The notes under the pieces were generated by a model. It did not search any database and had not been told where the DNA came from. It saw only the letters and a list, made by a program, of their open reading frames with translations. From contig CP136061.1 of NCBI GenBank assembly GCA_032622095.1, positions 215,912,373 through 215,976,372 of the forward strand: DNA of 64,000 nt, in the 5' to 3' direction. A program made the translations under genes and the position numbers. This DNA is from Siphonodentalium dalli. Taxonomy: Eukaryota > Mollusca > Scaphopoda > Gadilida > Siphonodentaliidae. This document shows, piece by piece, positions 27,401 to 38,761 of the stretch (position 1 is its first letter; each line of letters opens with the position of its first letter).

Positions 27401-30400
27401 TATTGTACCAAGCGTGTTAGAGCAAGTATTTGGTTAATCGCTTTATAAAACTGGTCATTATTATTATATAAAAATAAATAAATTGTGGTATGATACTCAC
27501 TTGTATTTAACAATTTCACTATTTTATATAACCAATTGACCCTAAAGTACAGTAATGCCCTAAGTAATCGACCCCTTAACCACAGCAGAATTATGGGTAA
27601 CTTTTCAGGATTTAGTCGGAAATATGGCTTGTTGCTATTCATCGGAAAGCTCTCGGGGAGAGCTTTCCGATGAATGGCAACAAGCCATATTTCCGTCTAA
27701 ATCCTGAAAAGTTACCCATAATTATGCTGTGGTTAAGAGGTCGATTAATTAGGGCATTACTGTAATTTAGTTAGAATTTGATGGTTTTCAATTTGGCCTA
27801 TATATTATTATATTTTGTTTGTTTTCAAATCACACTCAGTTTATTTATTTATGCTTTTTCTTTTGTAGCAAAGAGTTGTGATACGAAAGAACCATTATCA
27901 CTTCCACCAAATAAACGGCACCTCTTACAGGTTTGTAATGACATCATAAGTCCAGTGTTTCCAAGGCCCCATATATATTCATATATTCATATCTGATCAC
28001 TGAGCTTTGTAGGGTGGGTTCCTCGACTCGAATAAAATATTTTTTACTCCCAAAGCCAAAGAAATAGTAATTTAGGAGCATCTAATCGGACTGAGTACCT
28101 TTAACCACAGCAGAATTATGGGTAACTTTTCAGGATTTAGTCGGAAATATGGCTTGTTGCCATTCATCGGAAAGCTCCCACTGAGAGCTTTCCGATGAAT
28201 GGCAACAAGCCATATTTCTGACTAAATCCTGAAAAGTTACCCATAATTCTGCTGTGGTTAAGGAGTCAGTTACTTAGACCATTACTGTAGTTAATTGTGA
28301 CAGCACCATATCCATGGCTTCTACTCCTGTATTGTTTATGTGTATCTATTCCACAAGGTAAGTGTGATAACTTTAAAAAGCCTAATCTGATTTTCACCAA
28401 ATATTGACAAGTCTGAGTTTAGTGTGCCTGTCATTTGCAGAATGAGGTCCCCACAGGGTGAATTTAGTGATGCTATCCCGCATATCAGGCTAGCATCACC
28501 AAATGCACCCTCTGGGGACCTCATCTGATATGGGAGACATCGACTCAGATTGAAGTTTCCAAATGTGGAATATTGTGATGTACACCCATTGGAAACCTTG
28601 ATTATGTAATGTGTCGTCTGCCAATTTGAGGATATAGCGAAACTATAGCTAAAAAAGAAATTGAATCTATGAGAAGATGTTTCTATAGAAATTTGATAAT
28701 AAATAGACTTTCCAGAGAAGATGAGGCCTAAGCAGAATGAGGTCCCCAGAGGTGATTTTAGTGATGCTAGCCCACTATGCGGGATAGTGTCACTAAATTC
28801 ACCCTCTGGGGACCCCATTCTGCAAATGACAGGCACACTAGACTCAGACTTGAATATGGATCATGGTTTCTATTCAGGAATCTTTTGGAAGAGTACGAAA
28901 ACCAGTTCTTCACAAATGTTATTTCATGAGTTTTGCCTCCTGGATTGTTTACCGAATGACTATTTCACGACATAAGTGTAATAAATCTAATAGAAGTCAT
29001 TCCAAATTTGACAAAATTTAGATCGTGGCTCCTTAACTTTATATGAATCGCTCGTTTATATTTTAGGCTATGTGTTGTTCTACCAAGAGGATATGGTGAA
29101 TACTCATTTGATTTCCCAGAATTGTTACCTATCAGGAAGGAAGGTGAGTTCTGTTCTTAGGTCTTCCGTGTCTGGATCTTCCTAATATTTTGCGAAAACC
29201 CAATGCATTCTCTTATATATGCGAGTCTCTATATAAGAGAATGCATTGGCCTAACAATATTTACATTGACCATGTAAGCCAGTGCATTCTCTTATATATG
29301 TGAAGTTCCCTTTGAGAGACTCGCATATATATATCAGATAATGCACTGGCACAGGATCTTTAATACTGCACCAGCGCAGCTCCCATCATGAAAGGGTTAC
29401 CTTATTTCTTGCTTTTGTCTTATTCCGGCCCAGTTCCAGTCAGGGACCAGCTTAGCACTGATTTTCATGGCGAAGTGACTTCTCCCTGTCACAGTTATAC
29501 GGTGAAGTGGTCTTCATGTAGGGAGAAGTGCATATTATAAACATGAAGTTGATCGGTAGTCATTATATGAAACTAGGAAATATGTCAAATGTGAATTAAA
29601 ATTATAATTTAAATGGTTAAAATATGAAGTCTTTGATTTCCCATCATGACCCTGGTAGCTGTTCACATCATGTCCCTCTGGTAGCTATTCACAATAATCA
29701 AAGTGAGAAAATATCTGCATTTTAATTCATAATTTTATATATTATATCGGTAGATCTCTGATTTTTAAAGAAACAAAACGAAATTTTATGTTGAATTTTG
29801 ACAATTTCCGCTGGTCAGCGTTTGGGTTAACAGGGTAACTAACTTCCACTTCAGCTGACTGAGTAATTATGGTGAACTGAATGAAAATAGGGAGAAGTTA
29901 CCCTGTATGCTAGTCTCTGGTTCAATATATCAAATAGTTCCATAAATCTATTGAATATCTTAATATGCATTTTATATGTCTTGAAAAAACTTGTTGACCT
30001 CATTGAAATTGCCACTTTGGTGACACTTAGTTATTGTTTTATAAAATTACACCGCAAATTATTAAAAAAAAGTATGTTTTTACTGCAAATTATAAAAAAA
30101 AAGTATATCTTCACTGCAAATTATAAGAAAAAAGTATGTTTTTACTGCAAATTATATAAAAAAAATATAATTTTACCAAATTTGGATCATGGATTCTAGT
30201 CATGAATCTCTTGTATGAGTTCGAAAACCAGTCCTGCCTGAATTTTTTTTCAGGATCTATGCTTTCTGGACTGTTTAATTACCAAGTGCTATTTTGCATC
30301 TTAAGCTCCACAACTCTAACAAATGAAAGTTTTCCTCTGGTGGCTCAAACAAGCCATATTAGTTCAAATGTAAATTAAAATAAAATGATGTTCTTTTCTC

Positions 30401-33400
30401 TTTTACAGAGTTCAGGCAGTATGAAAAGTCTCTGATGAATGAAAATATTTCAGTGCGTTTAGCCGAAAGCTGGTGAGTGCTACAGTGCGGCATATACTCC
30501 ATAGACCCTCTACATGAGAGAGTATACAGTGTGGCATACTCCATAGAAAACATGGTAATTGTAATGAAAATGAGGTTATGGCTCAAGTCTTTAACTCATT
30601 TTCATTTTAATTACCATTGTTTTACATCGTTCATAGAGCACATGAGTGTACATGTATTTGCACTCATCCATGGCTCAAATTCATTCATTTGTTGCATATA
30701 TTTTGTTGAGTATAATAGGAGATGGTCCCATAAATGGTCTGATTTAGTGTACAGTCAGTCCACTTTTAAGCAACAGCGAGCCCTGTTTCCCCTGGAGCGG
30801 AAGGTACCATGGGACATCTCCCCCAGTATTATCAGTATGGTATATGATGTGCACCAATTTGTTGCTTCGGTGGATGCTAGAGGATATGAATTACAATGAT
30901 GTTATGTCCCAGTGTATAAAGTTATTATACAATGTTGTGTACAGTATGTGTTTTTCTTGTACGAGTCCAGGTTGTGGTGAAAAGTCATATTGGACGAGAC
31001 ACGCCAGTGTCGAGTCCAATATGACTTTTCACCACAACCTGGACGAGTACAAGAAAAACTCATACTGTACACAACATTGTATAATGACATTTTTATTATC
31101 CATCTGTATGTTTATCCAAATTTTGGAAATAAAACTTTTGTAGTTATTTTTGGTATTTGTCGGCACTTAATTCTCTATAAAAGCCTGTACCGTATATTGA
31201 TCATCAGCAAGCATGATTTGGAAAAGTAAATGCGGAAGTGAAACGTCTGCTAAAATCCATCAATGTTGCGCGCATCACAATTTCACCGATTCGTTTCGCA
31301 ATAGAGTTAATTCGTGACGTCACGGAGTCCAATATGAAAAGTCATATTGTACAGTCGGGAGTCCAATATGACTTTCGGGAGTCCAATATGACTTTTTCCA
31401 GGACTATCACGTGGCGGCTTTCGCCCAATCGGAAATGGTGTTTAGTTAAGGGATGGATAATAATAATAATTATTGTAAAGTACATTGATATAAACCATTA
31501 TAAAATGGATTTATTATTATACCCCCTACTTCAGGGACCAGTCTAGAGTGCGACTTGGGAGACATCTCCCTAAAATATGCCACTTCCCCCTACTTATGTC
31601 CCATGGAGAAGTGACTTGTCTCTCACATACCAGTATGCATATGTCTCAACAGCATATTTCAAGTATATTTACTGATTATAATGGTGTTCGTACTCACTGT
31701 AATTGTTTTATAAATGGGCTCTTGTGTTGCATGGTATTTATCGGATCATAGAAGGATGATGTTGGGGTGTAAATTGAACTTCAGCCATTGTTACTTATCC
31801 CTGATAACGGTCCACTTCTCCCTACTATTAATAACCAAACAGGGAGAAGTGACTTCTCCCAATTTGAAACCTCTAGGCTGGTTCCTGCCCAGACCTGTTA
31901 AGTTTTGAAAATGTCAATCTGGGAGATTTTTGCAGGAGGTGTGCCCAAATATGTTCATGTTCCAAAAATCATTTTTATGATGAAGATTACATAGATTTTT
32001 TTATGAGTTGCTATTCGTGTTTATTTTATAAATATATAGACCTAAATAAAATGGTAATGAATGGCCTGTTGGTAATTGTAATAGAGCTGCTGCGCGTAGT
32101 AGATACTACCTTTTATTGAAGAGAAAGAAGCATATAAACTAAGTGAAAATACTCAGAATTCCACCGGATACAGCCAGATATGCGCAAAACCGAAAGTACA
32201 AATTTGGAATAAACTACAAAATGGACTCGTCTTACTGTTTAACCCCCAAAAGAAATGCACACATTCCACAATTTATTAACAAATTTTAAGAAGCAGAAAC
32301 TTCGTTTAAAATAAGTAAAAAATGAACCCGAGTTACAAAGGTCACAACCGGACATGTATGGGTGAAAACGCAAGTACAAATTGACCCTCTTATAGTTTTA
32401 CCCCGCAAACGAAATGGACACATTCCGTTTGCAATGCATACCACTAATCCGTTATAACAAATGTTCATCAATAACAATACAGCTGCACACTTGTGATTAT
32501 AGGTATTGTATACTATAACAACACCCTTTATACGTGTGGCTTAACCAGAGTGTGAAAATCAATTAATATCAGTCATAGTTCACCAGTGATCAGTATTCAA
32601 TCAGAGGGAACATCAAAAGTGAATGTGATGTGAGGGTATTTACAGTAACGGAAATAAGGAAATCCCTGTCATTTGGGGAATCCCCGCAATTTTACGAGTT
32701 CGAAAATAAAAAAAACATCGTTTTTTTGGATTTTGAATGTGGGGTTTTGCTGAATCTGGGAGAAATTGGGGGTTATCCGTATTTGCGGAATTGCTGTGGC
32801 AATCCGGGAGTCACGTACAATCCGTGAAACGTATTAACAGGTCTGTTCCTGCCCCACTTTTTAAAGAAAAATAAGTATACTGGATTGACCTTGTCCTTCT
32901 GTCTGTTCATCCATACAGGCATACATCTCAGCCATGTGTTTTCTGATCTGAATGAAATTTGGTATGAATATTTGGCATAGGAGTACTTTCAAAAGAGGGG
33001 CAAATGACATTGTTCACGTTTTCCGTTCTAGAGTTATCCGCTATCAGGATTTGGTTTAAACATATTTTTATTTACCAAATGAACGTGGTAAAAGGATTGG
33101 AGGACAAGTTCTAGCCACTTAGGTAGACCTCCTCTTTATCGGGAGTTCTTTCAAAAGATTGCCCAATGACGTTTCCATTTTCTTTTCTAGAGTTATCCTT
33201 CTATGTTTATTGTCTGTCCTGTCTTGATTATCACAGCCATGATTTATAGGATCTCAATGAAATTTTGTATGGATACTTACAGTAATGCCCGAAGTATATG
33301 ACCCTTTAACCACAGCAGAATTATGGGAATTTTTCAGGATTTAGTCGCAAATATGGCTTGTTGCCATTCATTGGAAAGCTCTCGGTGAGAGCTTTCCGAT

Positions 33401-36400
33401 GAATGACAACAAGCCATATTTGCGACTAAATCCTGAAAAATATCCCATAATTCTGCTGTGGTTCAGGGGTCGATTATTTAGGACATTACTTTACCATTAC
33501 AAGTCCTTTCAACGAAATGTTGGTGATGTTCACATATTAGTTATGAATCCTTTGCTTATTTTAAATTTGGTTTCTGACCTGTCCATGTTTCAATTTGGCA
33601 CCATGAGGGTATGCCAGCACCTGAGTTGCAACATCTTGTTATATTTTCAATTTTTTCAGAGATAGTTCTATTTTGGGAGCAATAATTATGGCAAATGAGA
33701 GATTTTAAAAGTTTATTACCCCTGTGAACCTCTAATTAGCCCCCCCCCCCCCCCCCACCCCCCCCCCCCCACTTTTTAAATAAAATAAAGTTATAACCCG
33801 GAAACCAAAATAATCGGCATATTTTAAGTCGACAAGGCCCATAACTTCGGCAAAAAAGTCCCCCAAATTTGTTTTCGGGGGATAAATATAGGATATGCTG
33901 GAGTGTCCTTCTGTCTGTCCTTTCCATCTGTACGATCAGCCACACAGACATTATGTTTATATTTTACTTATAATATCTTGTAGGTATTACTGCAATCGAA
34001 ATCATTACCAGTCAGAATATGAATCCGAAAGGGAAGCGATTCGCCATATACTGGATTATGCCAGAAAACCTGACTACAAAAAATACTGTAAGTATACTCA
34101 CATCACATCAAAGCTATGTCGAATCCCAAGTAACCAAACCAAGTAAAAAGTGTGATTATGTACCTGTAGGACTGTTGGTGGAAATCTGCCCCTGAGTGGT
34201 AACCAACGCCCCCTAGGTATCTCCTGGATTTACTGATGTGAATAGTTGGAACATTAGGATTTTGTCACCCACATATTGAACTTTTAAATGTATACAGGTT
34301 ACTGATAAATCTTTTTAGCTCAACTTGACAGTCAATTTAGACCTATTGTCATCCATCGTCCATCGGTCTTTCCTTTGGCAGACCCTAAAAACCACATTCC
34401 TCAGCCAATCATAACTGAACTTCATATGGATCTTTGGGGTGACCTCCAGATGGGAGGTAACAAAATTATTGTAATTTCATTGAAAAACATGGCCACCAGC
34501 AGCCCATTTGAATATCACATTTGAATCAATCGGCACACGCTGCAAACACATTTATTGGAGAATATTTTGGAAATATACATGCATGTTTAGGATTACTTCT
34601 AGATGGGAGCTATTGCAATTGAACGATTTTCTTGGATTTTACTCTTTGCGTGACTAAATCATTTGATATGCCCTATAACTAACATTTTTCATCTGATTCA
34701 TCCCAAACGTCATATGAATCTGATGGGTGACCTCTAGTTTCATCATCAATTCAAACCCTTGATTGTATTACTTCAACATTCCTTATGCTTAATCCTCCCA
34801 TTAACTGCACTGCGTAACATTTTCCAAATTATTCCCTCTCCAAGTTGTGCCCTGTGAGGTTGCAACTTTGTCCAGTCTTGTATTCCTACAATTTTCAGTC
34901 AATTGTTTAAAAACTTTGCACAAATATTTAGTACCAGAGAAACCTGTGGACCTGCTATTATTATGTCTATCCAACTTTTTTTGGTGGAGTTACTCCCCTT
35001 TTTCGACTTAAAAAATTGTCACAACATGCATAATTTTGTTTGAGCTTCTATTTTTACATTTTCCTGTCAATTTTTGAAACTTGGCACAGATATTTAACAC
35101 AAACCTGTGCACCTGCGATTATGAACTCGATCCTACTTTTTTTTAATATCTTATTCCCCTTTTTCAACTTAGCATAATTTTATCCCAGTTTGTATCCCAA
35201 TTGCACTGCAGTGAGGGGGGTATATCCTTAGTCCCATTGGGTCAGTCCCACCTCTAGTTAATATTAGCACCCCTGTCTACATTTTGTTACTTGCCTATTA
35301 TTTATTTTTACAGGTAATGTGAATTTGCTGACGATGTTGCTCTTTGATCTAAAAAAGACTGAAGATTTCTTGTCTCCAAACCGCAAAAATAACTTAGCAG
35401 CAAATAGCTGGTACGTGTGATGTCGATATATGTATGTAATTCATAGTTCCCATCCATATATGTAATAAAAAATGGTTAGTAGTGATAGTAGCTCTATGCT
35501 TACTTGCTTATTACCTAGAAAAATTTAACTGAATTCCACTAGCATTTAAATTAAATAGTTTTAATCCAGGGTTTCCGCTAGGGGTTGGGGGAATGTGGCC
35601 GTATTTGGGAAGCACATACCCGGCACCCTGTCGGGAGAAATATGTGATGTTTATGACTGAAAAGTAGCCATTTCCTTGCACTTGAGACAACAAGCAGGAA
35701 AATTGAAGCTTCGTATAGAAACCAAATTAAAACAGATCGTCTTTCTTTGATCTCAAGTTAATGAACTAAAAGCATGTAAGCACCACAACATAGGCCTGCA
35801 ATGGATACAACAACTTTTATAATGGTAGCAATATTAGAAGCCGACATCAAAGAAATTACTGGGGAATTGGAAAGACACATATTGTCACACTCAGTGTCAA
35901 GCGTACTCCAGCAGCAATACGTGTTACGTCAGAGCTCATGCTTTGCACACGTTCTGCGTGCCTGCTTTCTTTGTATTTTATACAGTACCGATCAAAACAA
36001 GTTGGTGTAAGCTCAAAGCCATTCCTCAGACGGAGATGACCACATGCTGGATTCGAATAATGGAAAATTTTGCATTCATTGGATAGGGAATAAATACACT
36101 GATAATAACTATTAATATTTTAATTTTTTTAGTTTTAATTAAACATTTCTTTGATTTTGAGATAAAAGGTCCGCATGTATATTGTGCATTTTGAGTGGAA
36201 ATAGTGGGTAGGAAAGTTGAGACTTATAGACATATATCTACGGTAAATTAAAATGCGAGAGGCTGATTACTACTAAACATTCGCCAACAAAGCATTACCC
36301 AGGATGGTGCAGACAACTGTGCACGTGGTCCGCGCTATGGTTCATGTCTTATTCAGGCACCAAGTGTAGGATTCCTTGCAATCTGTTAATCATCAGTGTC

Positions 36401-38730
36401 GGTGATCGCTCGTCCTGAGTAAAAAGGCGGCTGAGTTGGTCTGTGACTATTTTGTGACCAATGTTATGTCAAGGATGGGGACCCTGTTTAAGCATCATGT
36501 AATATAATTTAATTTGCTTATCAAACATAGTTTTCGGCCCAAGGGCCTTCCTCAATGTTATAAAAAAAATTATCTTTAAAAACACCAAAATTTATCTTAA
36601 CACCAAACATATAACCAATTACAAATACAAATGACATTAAGTTGTCCCAAACATATAAGTCACTTCTGTCATATCAGCGACATTATTGCAACCATATGCA
36701 TGGGAATACTTTCAATTGCACACAAATTGGTTTATTTTTGCGAAATACAGCAAAATGCAGAAAATTCAGTCTAATCCTTGGAAAATACAGAATAATGTTG
36801 ACGTCCGCTGTAACAGAAAATGTCTTCACTTATGAGATCTAGTCTATACATATATAATCACCAGTTTGTTGAATTAAATAAATGAGTATTGATCAAATTT
36901 TAGTGTACTACAATCTACACTTTTGCGTGTGCAATAAACATAGAACGTCACAGTGATTTGAACATATGTTAAAGGTACTTAATCTGTTCGATGGTCCCCA
37001 TATAATTAGATTCCAACAACAACAACAACATTTTTAGAAATGCCGCTTCAGTTATCAGAATCGATTAATTGCCCAAAAATAATGCTAACCACTGTCAACT
37101 ATAGTATAAAAATGTTGTTCGACGAAATTTGGCCTTATTATCAACACAAAGCCTCTTTAATTTAGAGTTATCCATCTTCATCTGCAATTTGGTTTGAGAC
37201 CGTCGGCTCTTTGACTTTTTACTGGGCCACTAATAAGTCTTGATGGTGAAAAATAATAGATTTCAAAAATCGATATCTAATAACTCTGAGCTTTGATAGG
37301 TGGGTTCCTCGACTTGAATCAAATATTTTTTAACCCCGAATCCAAATAAATAGTAAGTGAGGGGCACTTAATCGGTTTATGGATCTTTAAGGCTATTGCC
37401 CTTGCAATGTTTGTCTTGCTGCGAGGGATAAATAAAACCTCACGGTTCTCATTGTACAGTCGCCTCACAACAAATTTGTGCAATAACGCCAACCAGTTCT
37501 CACACTTGTCTTGTTCTACCTTTGTATTTAGACGGATTATCTTTCTCCCATCAACAGCGCTACCAACATTTTAACACATATGATTATATCCTGATTTCTA
37601 AGTTTTGTAACTGAATGAGAGAATCCATTCTATATTACAGGTATGGGGAGCAGGTGAGCACTCTGTGTATGAAGCACCGATACAGTGATAACTGCTGGGA
37701 ACTTCTTATGTCAAAGTGAGTATGTTTACACTCAGGTTTCCACTCGATGGGCAGTATGCCCCTTTTAGGAACCCTTACCCCTAGCCCGATTTCCCCTCTG
37801 ACTTGTTTAGTGTAAACATATTTTTATTTCCAAATCCAAACATAATACACATAATACACAAATGACATAAATATACAACATATAAGAGATAATGTATGGA
37901 AATGAGGATCAGACAACAAGCCCGAGGGCTTATATGAAGTCTTCTCCTCTTTGGTGACATGCCCCTTCCCCAATAAGTGAGGGAGGGGTATCGATCAGAC
38001 GGGAAAGGATAGAAATAATGTTTTTTAAAGGAGAAGTAACTAAGTTTGAGTTGGGGACTTGTTTCCCTTCCTGTGACAGATTAATGCCTACATCACTTGT
38101 ATATCTCCCACTAATAAAATCAGCAGCATTAAATGATTAAAGGCCCACTTAATTTTCGAACCCCCAGATAACATTATATAAAATATATGCCATGTTATAT
38201 ACCATTTGAAAGAGGTAGCTCCAAAACATTGTATTATCAACTTATCCGGTGTAATAAACTGTGGACATGTTGTTTTGTATGAGTTGCCAACGCGTTTGGT
38301 CATCAAGATTGAAGTAAAAATCAGTATTATTTTCAATGCAGGGGGAATAACACTATATAGAGTTATTCCCCTTCCATTGAAAAAGTTTGAATTCTGTTGC
38401 ATTCTGGGTGCCACAGGGGGGGGGGGGGGGAGTCTTCAGCAGTTTTTCTATTTCTCTGTGAGCATCTTCTGAGACACAGATGTTTCAAATAGTGATGAAT
38501 TATAGTATTTTAATCATATTTTATGTCATAGATTGTTATTAAAACCGTATATCAAGTCACTATAAAAAAAATAATCGGAGACTCGAAAATTAAGTGGGCC
38601 TTTAAGGAAAAAAATTTCATTTGCCAGCTGGGGGGGGGGGGGGGGGGCTGTACAGAGTGGCGGGCATGCAAATATGTAAATATACATTGGGAAAAGTGCC
38701 CGTCTGAAGGTTACCCTTTAGTAGTTCAAC

Positions 38731-38761
<31 letters not shown>

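Larger units (their letters stand above)
25200..27868. other. Intron f-g
   Basis: Holds B5, an imperfect palindrome at 25878-26001 (arms TTTGATTGGGGTCATTG / CAATGACCCCAATCT), a small hairpin at 26199-26230 (CCAATAACTGAAG / CTTCAGTTATTGG), the hAT-like element 26269-27281 and A3. Confidence 0.65.
27931..29066. other. Intron g-h
   Basis: Contains a P fragment (about 27990-28100) fused to A4, then D3. 28861-29066 is unassigned. Confidence 0.65.
29144..30408. other. Intron h-i
   Basis: Holds C8; at 29430-29925 a diverged relative of the Q element (CAGGGACCAGCTTAGC start, repeated AGGGAGAAGT words); and at 30053-30185 four tandem units of about 36 bp (CTGCAAATTATAARAAAAAA). Confidence 0.65.
30473..33983. 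other. Intron i-j
   Basis: Contains the palindrome 30925-31084, scattered fragments of it at 31324-31400, the nested Q/hAT pair 31532-32851, a dispersed repeat 32878-33260 (CTGTCTGTTCATCC, GAAATTTGGTATG), A5 and a 31-nt poly-C tract at 33740-33770. Confidence 0.65.

Noticed and set aside
28336-28836. 166-codon open frame on the - strand, longest in the window
   Set aside because: It runs through the hairpins of family D element D3; the mirrored repeats of the peptide come from the palindrome.
30477-30899. 140-codon open frame just after exon i
   Set aside because: Begins in the intron after a good GTGAGT donor; no family resemblance and the next exon continues in phase from the donor.
33736-33951. 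Frame ending in a run of glycines
   Set aside because: The glycines are the poly-C tract read on the minus strand.
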